Assembly (NCBI GenBank): GCA_001803165.1
Contig: MHAZ01000001.1
Location: 235,837 to 299,836, forward strand
From: Stygiobacter sp. RIFOXYC2_FULL_38_25
GTDB lineage: Bacteria; Bacteroidota; Ignavibacteria; Ignavibacteriales; Melioribacteraceae
Direction: 5' to 3'
DNA length: 64,000 nucleotides
Below the pieces are notes generated by a model. The model did no database searches and had not been told where the DNA came from. It saw nothing but the letters and a program-made list of their open reading frames with translations. Every line of letters begins with the position of its first letter. Positions within the stretch are counted from its first letter, which is position 1. Below are positions 16,465 through 25,895 of this stretch, in pieces. The position numbers and the translations under genes are program-made.

Positions 16465-17335
16465 CAAAATATTCCTTTATGGCATTTGTGTGCGCCGGAT
16501 TAGAACCGCAGCAAGAACCCACAAAAGTCGGGCTAAATCTTACAAACTCCTTTATGTAACCAACATAGTTTTCCGGTGAAATGCCGCACGAAATGTGCTG
16601 AGCAGTAACTGCACCGCTTCCGCAATTTAAATAGAACCCAAAATTTCCGGGCATTTGTATCTTATCCAATAAGTTTTCGAAGTCAGTCGGCTTAATACAA
16701 TTGAATCCAATCGCTTGCGGCGGGAAGTTTTTAATTAGTCTAATAGCCTCATCTATAGGTTCTCCGCTTAATAGTTTGAGTGATTCATCAAAGTAAATGT
16801 TCATAGAATAGGGGATTGAGTTTTCTGAACAGAACTTACAGACGATTTCTATTTCATCCAGATGTGAATGAGTTTCATTCCAAATAATATCACAACCGGA
16901 TTCATAGAGCAGTTCAATATGTTTTTTGTGATTGTAATCCAAATCGAATAATGAAATCGTGCGTTCTTTTTGATAGCAATCTTCGGCAGGAGCATTGGAG
17001 CCGGCAATAATTATGTCGGTTTCTCCCTTAGCTTGGATAGCAAGCGTAACACTTCGTTTTACGAAGTCCGAATTAGTTATCGCAAGATTACTTTTCTTTT
17101 TAGCAGACGGATTTGTTCGGAATGTATTCGTCGTAATTATATCAGCTCCGGCATCAACATATTCTTTATGAAGTTGTAAAACGGCTTGCGGCTCGGAAAT
17201 GCTGAGATATGAAAACCACAAATCTTTGTCGGCAGAAAATCCACGCTGCTGTAGTACACTTCCAAAAGCTCCATCTAAAATTAATGGACGACTTAGCGCA
17301 GCTTTTTTATTTAAGAGTAAATCTGATTTATTCAT
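16445..17335 (-). CDS. homocysteine S-methyltransferase family protein
   Basis: This 296-residue TIM-barrel protein resembles the homocysteine-binding module of MetH and BHMT/MmuM. It has the N-terminal LDGAFGSVLQQRG, the AGADIITTNTF motif, and the zinc-binding cysteines C213 (GFNC) and C275/C276 (GSCCG). It should transfer a methyl group to homocysteine or a related thiol; the methyl donor cannot be told from sequence. There is no cobalamin or folate domain here. It overlaps ispE by 20 bases. Confidence 0.88.
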   Translation of the reverse strand: MNKSDLLLNKKAALSRPLILDGAFGSVLQQRGFSADKDLWFSYLSISEPQAVLQLHKEYVDAGADIITTNTFRTNPSAKKKSNLAITNSDFVKRSVTLAIQAKGETDIIIAGSNAPAEDCYQKERTISLFDLDYNHKKHIELLYESGCDIIWNETHSHLDEIEIVCKFCSENSIPYSMNIYFDESLKLLSGEPIDEAIRLIKNFPPQAIGFNCIKPTDFENLLDKIQMPGNFGFYLNCGSGAVTAQHISCGISPENYVGYIKEFVRFSPTFVGSCCGSNPAHTNAIKEYFDEAYRN

Positions 17336-17372
17336 TTCAAAATAATGTGTTATAAGAACGAGTTATAAATTT

Positions 17373-18428
17373 CTAAGCTGATAGTAGATTGTTTTTGTTT
17401 ATAAGCTTTTCAATCTTATCCATAATTCTTTCGTTCGGAAGCTCCAAGAAACATTCATGCTTGCGAGGGCATTCAAGCAAATTGCAAATGATGCAATCCA
17501 ATTCCGGCAAGTTAATCCATTCATGGTTATCGCCAAAGGGACCTTGAAGGTGCGGCGCAGTTGGTCCATGAATACTCAATACCGGCGTTCCAAGAGCCGT
17601 TGAAATGTGCATTGGTCCGCTGTCATTCGCAATTAAAAATTTGCACCCGGAAATTAATGCAGCCATTTCAAGGATTGAAGTTGGTGGAGCATAAACAGAT
17701 TTATCTTTCAATATATTGAATAGTTTTTCTCCATCTTCTTCATCACCTTTGCCCCAAAGGATTAGAATCTTAGCATTATACTTTTGAATGACTAATTTAG
17801 CAATCTCAGCAAACTTTTTTGCATCGCATTTTTTAGATGCCCAACTTCCGGTTGGACAAATACCAACAACAAAATCGCTTTCTTTGAAGGTTTTACTAAA
17901 ATATTCTTTTGCAAAGAGTTCGCTATTTTTATCGAGAGAATAATGTAGCTTCTCCAATTTTGTCGTTAGCCCAAATTTCTCAAGCACTTTAAGATGAAGT
18001 ATTGCATTGTGCCATTTGCTGCGTTCTTTCGGTCCAAAATAATTGTACGCGTATTTTCTTCCACGAAGTGGAAAGCCAATCCGGATTTTTGAACCGCTGA
18101 AAAAAGTAATTTGTGCTGAACTTGGATTGCAGAAGAAATCAATTACGAGGTTGTATTTACTCTTTCTAACTTGCCACGCCAGTTTGATTCGTTCTGTTAG
18201 ACTTTTCCGGTTGAAAATGAGAACATTATTTATCTGTGGTAAGCCTTTTAATCCATAGGAAGATGGCTTTTCAGTGAGGAAATCAATCTGAGCATTCGGA
18301 AAATCTTCCCGTAAGTTATCTAAAACGATTGTAGAACAAACTACATCGCCTATGCCGCGAAGTTTTATCAATAAGATTTTCTTTACTTGCTCTTTAGGAA
18401 TTACGAACTGTTCCAAAATTGTTCTCAA
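17373..18428 (-). CDS. glycosyltransferase family 9 (heptosyltransferase-like)
   Basis: This 351-residue protein has two Rossmann-like halves. The N-terminal motif KLRGIGDVV (about 22-30) and the C-terminal nucleotide-sugar motif NDSGPMHIS followed by HGPTAPH are typical of WaaC/WaaF-type ADP-heptose transferases, which build the lipopolysaccharide core. A cysteine cluster near the end (CIICNLLECPRKHEC) is also seen in several GT9 proteins. Translation must start at the TTG at 18428 or a nearby non-ATG codon, since no ATG precedes the conserved motif. The exact sugar is unknown. Confidence 0.87.
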   Translation of the reverse strand: MRTILEQFVIPKEQVKKILLIKLRGIGDVVCSTIVLDNLREDFPNAQIDFLTEKPSSYGLKGLPQINNVLIFNRKSLTERIKLAWQVRKSKYNLVIDFFCNPSSAQITFFSGSKIRIGFPLRGRKYAYNYFGPKERSKWHNAILHLKVLEKFGLTTKLEKLHYSLDKNSELFAKEYFSKTFKESDFVVGICPTGSWASKKCDAKKFAEIAKLVIQKYNAKILILWGKGDEEDGEKLFNILKDKSVYAPPTSILEMAALISGCKFLIANDSGPMHISTALGTPVLSIHGPTAPHLQGPFGDNHEWINLPELDCIICNLLECPRKHECFLELPNERIMDKIEKLINKNNLLSA

Positions 18429-18545
18429 AAGTTAATTGAATTGCTAACCAGAATGATTTATTTTCAATTGATTCTTCACTTACAATTTACAAAGAATGAA
18501 TTATTATGACAAAACAACTTACTGATTTATAAACTTGAGGCTGAA

Positions 18546-19376
18546 ATGAATTTGAAAGGAAAAACTGCAATTGTAACCGGCGGTGCTATGGGTATTGGTT
18601 TGGCTACATCTAAGCGCTTAGTAAATGAGGGTTGCATAGTAACTATTTGGGACATGAACGAAGTTGAAATGGCTAAGGCAAAAACCGAGTTGGAAAATTT
18701 GGGCGGGAAAATATTTACATATCAATGCGATGTTACAGACAAAACTCGCGTAGCTCAATTAGCAGAACAAGCAAGAATAGATATGGATCATGTTGACATT
18801 TTGATAAACAACGCTGGGTACGTAAAAGGAGGAGATTTTTTAGATCAACCTGTGGAAAATTGGGAGAGAACAATTGACGTGAACCTTAACGCAGTTATAT
18901 TCGCAACTCACGCAGTTCTTCCACAGATGTATGAAAGGAACTCCGGTCATATAGTAAATATTTCTTCAGCTGCCGGGATAATTGGTGTTGGAGGACTTTC
19001 CGTTTACGCTGCTTCTAAATGGGCTATCTGGGGGCTTACTGAGTCTTTGCGATTTGAAACTTGGAGTCATGGCAAAAAAGGAATCAAATGGACTTCCATT
19101 CATCCAAGTTATCTTACGCAAGGTTTATTTGAAGGAGCGAAGCTAAATTTTCTTGGCAATCTTATTGTCCCGCTTGTAAAAAACCATGATGTGATTGCAA
19201 AAGCAATTGTTAATGATGCACTGAAAAAGGGAAAGCTTGTTGTGAGAAGACCGCGAAGCTTGCGTCTATCAATTATTCTAAGAGGAATATTATCAGACTT
19301 TCTTTTCCAGAAAATGTTGGTAATGATGGGCGTTCATACAAGCATGCATGGTTTTAAAGGTAGAGAAGTGAAGTAA
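18546..19376 (+). CDS. short-chain dehydrogenase/reductase
   Basis: This 276-residue classical SDR has the dinucleotide loop TGGAMGIG (11-18), D36 at the end of beta-2 suggesting NAD preference, NNAG (88-91), and catalytic S141, Y154 and K158 (YAASK). A C-terminal hydrophobic and basic stretch (LRLSIILRGILSDFLFQKML) may contact the membrane or lipid substrates. GAGG precedes the ATG. The substrate is not identifiable. It ends two bases from the convergent RqcH gene. Confidence 0.88.
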   Translation: MNLKGKTAIVTGGAMGIGLATSKRLVNEGCIVTIWDMNEVEMAKAKTELENLGGKIFTYQCDVTDKTRVAQLAEQARIDMDHVDILINNAGYVKGGDFLDQPVENWERTIDVNLNAVIFATHAVLPQMYERNSGHIVNISSAAGIIGVGGLSVYAASKWAIWGLTESLRFETWSHGKKGIKWTSIHPSYLTQGLFEGAKLNFLGNLIVPLVKNHDVIAKAIVNDALKKGKLVVRRPRSLRLSIILRGILSDFLFQKMLVMMGVHTSMHGFKGREVK

Positions 19377-19378
19377 CA

Positions 19379-20986
19379 CTATTCTTCGATATACTCACAA
19401 TCGTTTGGAATTTCCGGACGAACGAGCAAAACACTTTCTTTCATTACCGAAACTTGTCCCGGTTCGTGGCGGGCATTTTTAGAAACATATTTTTTAAGAG
19501 TATATGTAACCGGCGCTACTTTAGCCGTTTTCGATTTACTGTAGAATGCTGTGATTGAAGCTGCTTTCTCTAAAACTCTTTTCGGAATTGCTTCTTTAGT
19601 ATTTTCAACGCGTAATACTCCATGAGAACCGGCAACAGAACGCGCATGAAACCAAAAGTCATTTTGCTTCGCGAATTTTGTAGTAAGCATATCGTTATTC
19701 TTACTGTCCTTGCCAATATAGAAATGATATTTGCCGTCAATTAAGAAATGCCGGAATGGAAGTTTATCTTTTTTATCTTCACTTGAGTTTTGCTGTGTAT
19801 TCATTTTCAATTCTTTTTTGATTACTTGTAACTGCTCTACAGTTGTATCAGTTGTTAGCTCATCTTTTAGAACAAGTAAACGGTCAAATTTTGCTTTAGC
19901 AGATTTGTAAAGTTGGGCGGATTTCTCAAACTCTATCTTTTCTGAGCGAGCTTTATCAAAATAGCTGTTCACATTTTGCTGAGGAGAAAGTTTAGGATCA
20001 ATTTTAATTGTTGCCGATTGATTGGTTTTCCAATCTTCTACTATAATTTCTTTGTCTCTCTTATTGATTTGTCCAATTACAGAAAGAAGCAACTCGCCAT
20101 TCCTCTGGTATTCTTCTTCTTTCGAGCCATTTTCAATTCGTGCTTTCAAGTTATTCAGCTTCGATGCACTTTTCTCAATTTCATTTTCGATAAACTTTTC
20201 AATTTCATGCTTGGCATTGTGAGTTTTTACAGTTGTAAGTTTCAAGTGAAGATATTTTGTAATGGCTTCAAAGTAATTGTCGAACAGTTCTACTTCCATG
20301 TTTTGCTTAGAATCTAAAAAAGAGATAGGTCGGAAAACTGTATCTCCGGTTTCCACATCAATCCCAACAACAATTTTACCATTTATTATTTCACCAATTA
20401 TTTGAACAGCGGACTCTACCGAATTATCTTTTGCCTCAACTTGCCGTAGAATTTCTTTGGACAAATAAGGAAGTGCTTTTAGCTCTTGAAGCGATTTTAG
20501 CCCGGCAATACTGTTTAACAGCAATGCCGTTGAATTAACAAATTCAAGATCTGACAGCTCTTTGGAAATCTTAGCAAGTTGATCATCAGCAATTTTTTTG
20601 AAAGAATGAAGAACTTTTTCTGAATCAAGCAGAAAGCAGTTAGATTTGCTTCCGCGGAAGAGAATGTAGAATGTTCCGGATTCTAATTCGAAAGCAATAA
20701 TTCTTTCGCCGAAAGCCATTTTAACTTGTTTAATTTTCTGCGGCAGTAAATCGCCAAAGAAATCAGCTGTATTCTTTTTAGCCTTTCGGTGTTCATCCTT
20801 AAAATAAAAGTGAAACTCTTGCGGATTGGTTGAAATAATGAAATGGAAATAAGAAAATTCTTCTAATGGAATGTGAAGAAACAGTTTATCGCGCTCTTGA
20901 GTGTAGCACTCATATAGTTTCTTGCCGGACAAAATTGAATTTAATTCTTGAGAAGCTCTCAGTAAGTAGAAATAGTTTTTGTACAT
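19379..20986 (-). CDS. rqcH: ribosome quality control factor RqcH/Rqc2 homologue (NFACT protein)
   Basis: This 535-residue protein has the NFACT-N region, a long central coiled coil (about 255-390, rich in K and E), and a C-terminal NFACT-R domain with the motif DFWFHARSVAGSHGVLR. In bacteria RqcH binds stalled 50S subunits and directs C-terminal alanine tailing of nascent chains. The domain order fits this family rather than a surface adhesin, although older databases call it fibronectin-binding. It is slightly shorter than the Bacillus protein. It lies two bases after the GlmU-like gene. Confidence 0.88.
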   Translation of the reverse strand: MYKNYFYLLRASQELNSILSGKKLYECYTQERDKLFLHIPLEEFSYFHFIISTNPQEFHFYFKDEHRKAKKNTADFFGDLLPQKIKQVKMAFGERIIAFELESGTFYILFRGSKSNCFLLDSEKVLHSFKKIADDQLAKISKELSDLEFVNSTALLLNSIAGLKSLQELKALPYLSKEILRQVEAKDNSVESAVQIIGEIINGKIVVGIDVETGDTVFRPISFLDSKQNMEVELFDNYFEAITKYLHLKLTTVKTHNAKHEIEKFIENEIEKSASKLNNLKARIENGSKEEEYQRNGELLLSVIGQINKRDKEIIVEDWKTNQSATIKIDPKLSPQQNVNSYFDKARSEKIEFEKSAQLYKSAKAKFDRLLVLKDELTTDTTVEQLQVIKKELKMNTQQNSSEDKKDKLPFRHFLIDGKYHFYIGKDSKNNDMLTTKFAKQNDFWFHARSVAGSHGVLRVENTKEAIPKRVLEKAASITAFYSKSKTAKVAPVTYTLKKYVSKNARHEPGQVSVMKESVLLVRPEIPNDCEYIEE

Positions 20987-20988
20987 CG

Positions 20989-22230
20989 CTAAGATTTCTT
21001 CACTTTTTCATGCTTTGTATCTTCATAAACAGCGCGAAGTAACTGTTCTTCAGCAAGCGTTAATTGCAATTTTCTTCTGCTCAAAACTACGCGGGCGACT
21101 TCGATGCACTTTTCAATATCATAATTACGGAGAAAATCCGTTCCGCCCCAAGAAAAAGAGGGAATATAGCGAGCTGGAAATCCGGCTCCGAAAATATTGC
21201 ATGAAACGCCCGCAATTGTCCCGGTATTAAACATAGTGTTGATAGCTGTTTTAGAATGATCGCCCATAATTAGACCAACAAACTGTGAATTAGTAGCAAC
21301 ATTCTTTCCTTTGATCAGCACAGAAACTGAACCGTAATTGTTTTTCAAATCGCTATTGTTAGTGCTTGCGCCAAGGTTAACCCAGCTTCCTAAATATGCG
21401 TGGCCTAGAAACCCTTCGTGTTGTTTGTTGGAATGTGAATGAATGATTGATGCTTCGATTTCACCGCCTACTTTGCAGACTTCGCCAACACTCGTATCGT
21501 GATAAATTGCTGAGTGTGCTTTCACTACTGAGTCTTCGCCTATGAATGCCGGTCCTTGAATCAAACTATGAGACATTACTTGCACATTCCTGGAAATGTA
21601 AATCGGTCCTTGAGATGCGTCCAAATGAACAAATGGATCCAACTTTGCATCTTTAGCAACAAATATTTCCTTTTTGTTTGTGTATTCAACCAACGGGAAT
21701 TTTTTAAGTATAATTTCTTCTCTAACCAACAAACTATAATCAGCGCGAATCTGCTTACCATTTTCATTAACCAAATCCCAAGGGTAAACAAATAACCTGG
21801 CGGTAGTTTGCTTTTCTGTAAACTCAGCGTTTTCAAAATGCAGAAATTCTGAAGTCTCATCGAAAATTGTTTTGAGAGAACTATTAGAAATGTTTGCAGC
21901 TACTATATCGTTGTCACACTTCAAAATTTCGTTTGGTTCCAGCTTCTTAATTTCTTTTGCAACTGTTTTATCTATCAGCAAACGCCCGTTTATAAACAGA
22001 ATATCTTCATCTCCAAAGTTGTTTACGTTCAATTTGGGATTTCTCTCTTGAACGGCGTTATGTAAAACCTTGCGTGTGTGAAGGATTAGTCTGTAAGACG
22101 GAAAGTTGTGCATCACTTTCTCGCGCAAGGTAAGAATGCCGCAACGCAAATCGTAAACCGGGCGAAGAAAGACTAATGGAAGTAGGTTTTCAAACTTTTC
22201 GTCTTCAAAAACACAAATGCTTTTTTTCAT
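20989..22230 (-). CDS. GlmU-like putative sugar nucleotidyltransferase
   Basis: This 413-residue protein combines an N-terminal nucleotidyltransferase-like half (starting FEDEKFENLLPLVFLRPVYDLRCG) with a left-handed beta-helix of hexapeptide repeats (about 190-360) and the signature IFGAGFPARYIPSFSWGG. This arrangement is typical of a GlmU-related family found in Bacteroidota and relatives, annotated as a putative sugar nucleotidyltransferase. Canonical GlmU motifs are weak, so the exact reaction is unsure. It may supply UDP-GlcNAc or another NDP-sugar for the envelope. Confidence 0.85.
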   Translation of the reverse strand: MKKSICVFEDEKFENLLPLVFLRPVYDLRCGILTLREKVMHNFPSYRLILHTRKVLHNAVQERNPKLNVNNFGDEDILFINGRLLIDKTVAKEIKKLEPNEILKCDNDIVAANISNSSLKTIFDETSEFLHFENAEFTEKQTTARLFVYPWDLVNENGKQIRADYSLLVREEIILKKFPLVEYTNKKEIFVAKDAKLDPFVHLDASQGPIYISRNVQVMSHSLIQGPAFIGEDSVVKAHSAIYHDTSVGEVCKVGGEIEASIIHSHSNKQHEGFLGHAYLGSWVNLGASTNNSDLKNNYGSVSVLIKGKNVATNSQFVGLIMGDHSKTAINTMFNTGTIAGVSCNIFGAGFPARYIPSFSWGGTDFLRNYDIEKCIEVARVVLSRRKLQLTLAEEQLLRAVYEDTKHEKVKKS

Positions 22231-22344
22231 GCTGATGTTCTGTTTGTTTGAATCAAAAATAAAGAAATGAAAATTGGGAATAAAACCTTAAATGATTTAT
22301 ATCAACAATTTTGTAGGAAGAAGCTACTTTAATATATTTGACCT

Positions 22345-23085
22345 ATGAAAAAGCCATCAAAAAATATCTGGAAACCAATCGTTTCCGCTTTGATTCTCAT
22401 CTTTGGTGTTTTACTTGTTATAGACCTCTTAATAATGCCGTTCTATGTTAGCGGAAGTGAAGCTAAAATTCCGAATGTAGTAGGTATGAACAAGGATGAA
22501 GCATTCAACATACTTGAAGACGCAAATCTTAGCCCGGTAATTCAAACAACCCGTTATGATGAAAAATATGGCAAGGATAGAGTAATTTTTCAGAAGCCGG
22601 AAGGTAATAAACTTGTTAAAGCCGGCAGACGTGTTTATTTGACAATTAGCGGTGGTGAGCCTCTTGTTCGTGTTCCTTTTTTAATTAATAAGACTGTACG
22701 CGATGCGCAAGTTACGCTAGAACGCGCAGGTCTGCTGCTGGGAGATATAGATTCAGTTGAGTCTGAAATGGATGCCGATCTGATTGTAGAGCAGCAGTAT
22801 TTTCAAGGGAGAGAATTGGCAACAGGATCTAGAGTAAATGTAAAAATTAGTATTGGACCCCAACTTGGAATGGTTCGCGTACCAAACCTGGTAGGACGTT
22901 CGTTTACGGAAGTTGAAAATACTTTGAAATCTTTGTCGCTTAGAATTGGCACTAAAATTTATGTTAAGTCTTCCGGATATTTGCCTAATACAATTATAGA
23001 CCACACTCCGGCTGAAGGTAGTCTTATTAAAGTTGGAGATAGTGTTAACGTCTGGATAACAGGAAGCAAAATAGGTGACCGATGA
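22345..23085 (+). CDS. membrane-anchored PASTA-domain protein
   Basis: This 246-residue protein has a short cytoplasmic N-terminus, one membrane helix at about 12-33, and three PASTA domains (about 40-105, 108-175 and 178-243), each with the PNVVG or VPFL opening and a VxxGxxV ending. PASTA domains bind peptidoglycan fragments in PknB-type kinases and some PBPs, but no kinase or transpeptidase is attached here. It probably monitors or tethers the cell wall. Its stop overlaps the rpe start (ATGA). Confidence 0.88.
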   Translation: MKKPSKNIWKPIVSALILIFGVLLVIDLLIMPFYVSGSEAKIPNVVGMNKDEAFNILEDANLSPVIQTTRYDEKYGKDRVIFQKPEGNKLVKAGRRVYLTISGGEPLVRVPFLINKTVRDAQVTLERAGLLLGDIDSVESEMDADLIVEQQYFQGRELATGSRVNVKISIGPQLGMVRVPNLVGRSFTEVENTLKSLSLRIGTKIYVKSSGYLPNTIIDHTPAEGSLIKVGDSVNVWITGSKIGDR

Positions 23086-23741
23086 AAGATAAAATTTTAG
23101 CTCCGTCAATTTTAACAGCTGATTTTGGAAACCTTGCCCAACAAATTAGATACGTTGAACTTGGTGGTGCCAATTGGATTCATTGCGATATTATGGACGG
23201 ACAGTTTGTGCCGAACATTACGTTCGGCCCATTTGTGTTAAAAGCAATTCGTAAGTCTACCAAACTGCCAATAGACGCACATTTGATGATTAAATCTCCG
23301 GATAATCTTTTAGAAGAATTTATTAATGCCGGAGCTAATTATGTTACAGTTCATCAAGAAGAAGTAGTGCACTTGCATAGGACTCTCACTAAGATTAAAG
23401 AGCTTGGTGCAAAAGCCGGTGTAGCGTTAAATCCGGCAACTCCAGTTTCAACTTTGAAGGAAGTTCTTCCACTTGTTGATATGATTTTGGTAATGTCTGT
23501 GAACCCGGGCTTTGGCGGACAGAAATTTATTGAAAGTTCCATAGCTAAAATAGCAGAGTTAGATTCTCTAAGAGCAGAGAATAATTATCACTACTTGATA
23601 CAGGTTGATGGCGGGATTGGGATGGACAACATTAAGCGTGTTTCCGAAGCCGGTTGTAACTCGTTTGTAATTGGGAATTCGATTTTTAAGCATGATAACA
23701 TTACTGCCGCAACAGTTGAGTTTAAGAATCTGCTTTCATAA
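23082..23741 (+). CDS. rpe: ribulose-phosphate 3-epimerase
   Basis: Rpe interconverts ribulose 5-phosphate and xylulose 5-phosphate in the pentose phosphate pathway. This 219-residue TIM barrel has the family signatures HCDIMDGQFVPN, DAHLMI, VNPGFGGQ and VDGGI with the metal-binding His and Asp residues. Length is normal. It is coupled by a four-base overlap to the PASTA gene. Confidence 0.96.
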   Translation: MKDKILAPSILTADFGNLAQQIRYVELGGANWIHCDIMDGQFVPNITFGPFVLKAIRKSTKLPIDAHLMIKSPDNLLEEFINAGANYVTVHQEEVVHLHRTLTKIKELGAKAGVALNPATPVSTLKEVLPLVDMILVMSVNPGFGGQKFIESSIAKIAELDSLRAENNYHYLIQVDGGIGMDNIKRVSEAGCNSFVIGNSIFKHDNITAATVEFKNLLS

Positions 23742-23825
23742 AATTATTATTAACGAAAGAGATTACAAGCCGTTTTTTTTCTTAATTTCCATTAGTAATT
23801 AACCCATTAAACTTTTGAGGGCGAT

Positions 23826-25007
23826 TTGACAGTTCACCTAATCGAGCTCTTTTTTACAGACGTATTTAAAAGGTACTCCGCCAAGTACAACATTTTCAGA
23901 GACCTTTACGAAAAAGATTTACTCGGCTTAGAAATTCGTGGAATCAATTACCGCTTTTCAAAAGTTATCAAGAAAATAATCTTCATCAATAAAGAGATTT
24001 GCTATACAACTGCCGTTGATAAAAACGATATGTGCGAGCTCTTGGTTTTAGGTTCATACTCCGTGTTTAAGGATTTGGCAAAAGAAATTATTGCTATTGG
24101 TAATGAAGATCTTGGGCAGAAAATTACGCGCACTATCAATAACATAGAAGGTTATGACGAAAAAGAAATAATTCTCGGAGATAAGCCGTTTTCATTTGAT
24201 AAGTCATATCTCTTTGGAATTTTGAATGTAACCCCCGATTCATTTTCCGATGGAGGAAAATATTTTTCGGTTGAAAAAGCTATAACAAAAGGAATTGAAT
24301 TAATTAATGAGGGCGCGGATGTATTAGATATTGGCGGAGAGTCAACCCGTCCCGGTTCTGACCCTGTAAGCCAAGAAGAGGAACTAAAAAGAGTTATTCC
24401 GGTTATCGAAGGAATATTAAAACTAAAGCCGGATACGCTAATTTCAGTTGATACTACTAAAGCGGTTGTTGCAGAAGAAGCATTGAAATGCGGAGCTAAA
24501 ATAATTAATGATATTAGCGGTTTTAGCTTCGACACTAAGATTCTTGACGTTGTGAGGCAGTTTAATGCGGCTTACGTACTCATGCACATCCAGGGCGAGC
24601 CGAAATCAATGCAGAATAATCCGGTTTATGATGAAGTTGTTAGTGATATTTATGATTACCTTTTGAACAAAGTTGAACTCGCAAAGAAAGCCGGAATCAA
24701 AAATATAATTATTGATCCGGGAATTGGATTTGGCAAAAGAACTTCTGATAATTACGAAATCATAAAGAGGCTGCAAGAGTTTAAGGGAATTGGGCAGCCG
24801 ATTATGGTAGGACTTTCTAATAAATCATTTCTTGGTAAAGCTCTTAATCTTCCGGTTGAAGAACGTGAAGACCCAACTCTAATTGCCGAAACCATAGCCA
24901 TAAAAAACGGGGCTTGTTTTATCCGCACGCATAATGTTAAGAAAGCAAAAAATGCAATTGAGCTCAATAAATATTTTGATAATCCGGAATTGCTAAACAA
25001 TGTTTGA
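23826..25007 (+). CDS. folP: dihydropteroate synthase with N-terminal extension
   Basis: FolP joins p-aminobenzoate to the pterin in folate synthesis. The catalytic barrel begins at residue 131 with GILNVTPDSFSDGG, followed by DIGGESTRPG and IIDPGIGFGKR. The first 120 or so residues form an extra domain, seen in some longer bacterial DHPS proteins, of unknown role. Translation starts at the TTG at 23826, supported by GAGG five bases upstream and by the lack of any ATG before residue 69. The stop overlaps the diadenylate cyclase start by eight bases. Confidence 0.94.
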   Translation: MTVHLIELFFTDVFKRYSAKYNIFRDLYEKDLLGLEIRGINYRFSKVIKKIIFINKEICYTTAVDKNDMCELLVLGSYSVFKDLAKEIIAIGNEDLGQKITRTINNIEGYDEKEIILGDKPFSFDKSYLFGILNVTPDSFSDGGKYFSVEKAITKGIELINEGADVLDIGGESTRPGSDPVSQEEELKRVIPVIEGILKLKPDTLISVDTTKAVVAEEALKCGAKIINDISGFSFDTKILDVVRQFNAAYVLMHIQGEPKSMQNNPVYDEVVSDIYDYLLNKVELAKKAGIKNIIIDPGIGFGKRTSDNYEIIKRLQEFKGIGQPIMVGLSNKSFLGKALNLPVEEREDPTLIAETIAIKNGACFIRTHNVKKAKNAIELNKYFDNPELLNNV

Positions 25008-25815
25008 ATTATTTAGGATAGGATTTCTTTCCGTAACTCTGCTCGATGTAATTGACATCGTGCTTGTTACAGCTATTTTTTACAAGATATTTACGATTAT
25101 ACGGGGAACAATTGCCGCACAAATTTTTTTCGGATTAATTCTTGTGCTGTTCCTTTCATTTGTAGTACAGGCAGCAAATTTCAAAGCGCTGGGGTGGCTT
25201 CTCAAATTACTTTCCGACATTTGGGTAATAGCGTTTATCATTTTATTCCAGCCCGAAATTAGAAGAATACTTATTCTTATAGGCAGAAGTCAATTTATCA
25301 GCTTTTTTGTTAAAAGTGATCACACAACAATAACTGATGTAATTGCAGAATCAGCTTACGAATTGGCTCAAAATCAGCATGGTGCTTTAATAGTAATTGT
25401 TAAAAGCGGCGGCATCCGGGGCGTTGCTGAAACCGGCGAACTAATTGATTCAAAAGTTACCAAGAATTTGCTGCGCTCAATATTTTTCCCTCGCTCACCG
25501 CTCCATGATGGCGCTGTAATAATAAATAACGAAATAATTGAAGCTGCTCGGTGTACACTTCCTCTTTCCACTGAAACGAAAAAGGATGGCAGAGCGTTGG
25601 GAATGAGACACAGAGCCGGACTTGGAATTTCGGAAATGGCTGACGTTGTGTGCGTTATAGTTTCTGAGGAAACCGGCAGTATTTCAATTGCGGAAAATGG
25701 AAATCTAAAAACCGGACTTTCAAGGGAAACTTTGAAACGCTTGCTTAATGAATCGCTAAGGAAATCTACCGATAAAAACATTCGCGGTATATTTCAAGGG
25801 GCTAAAAACATCTGA
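25000..25815 (+). CDS. cdaA: diadenylate cyclase CdaA (c-di-AMP synthase)
   Basis: This 271-residue protein makes cyclic di-AMP from two ATP. Three membrane helices fill residues 10-85, and the DAC domain follows with the catalytic D170-G171-A172 and R203-H204-R205 motifs. No CdaR-like regulator is adjacent. The eight-base overlap with folP is consistent with co-translation. c-di-AMP usually governs potassium and cell-wall homeostasis, which fits the nearby PASTA protein only loosely. Confidence 0.94.
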   Translation: MFELFRIGFLSVTLLDVIDIVLVTAIFYKIFTIIRGTIAAQIFFGLILVLFLSFVVQAANFKALGWLLKLLSDIWVIAFIILFQPEIRRILILIGRSQFISFFVKSDHTTITDVIAESAYELAQNQHGALIVIVKSGGIRGVAETGELIDSKVTKNLLRSIFFPRSPLHDGAVIINNEIIEAARCTLPLSTETKKDGRALGMRHRAGLGISEMADVVCVIVSEETGSISIAENGNLKTGLSRETLKRLLNESLRKSTDKNIRGIFQGAKNI

Positions 25816-25895
25816 TGTTTTTGGAACTATGATTAGACTTGGAATTAGTTAAATTTGCGAGCCAATAATTCTAAACATAATTAAAGAGGAATGTG

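Noticed and set aside
25374..25781. 135-codon open frame antisense to cdaA
   Set aside because: It is fully antisense to the catalytic DAC domain, with no start-site or motif support.
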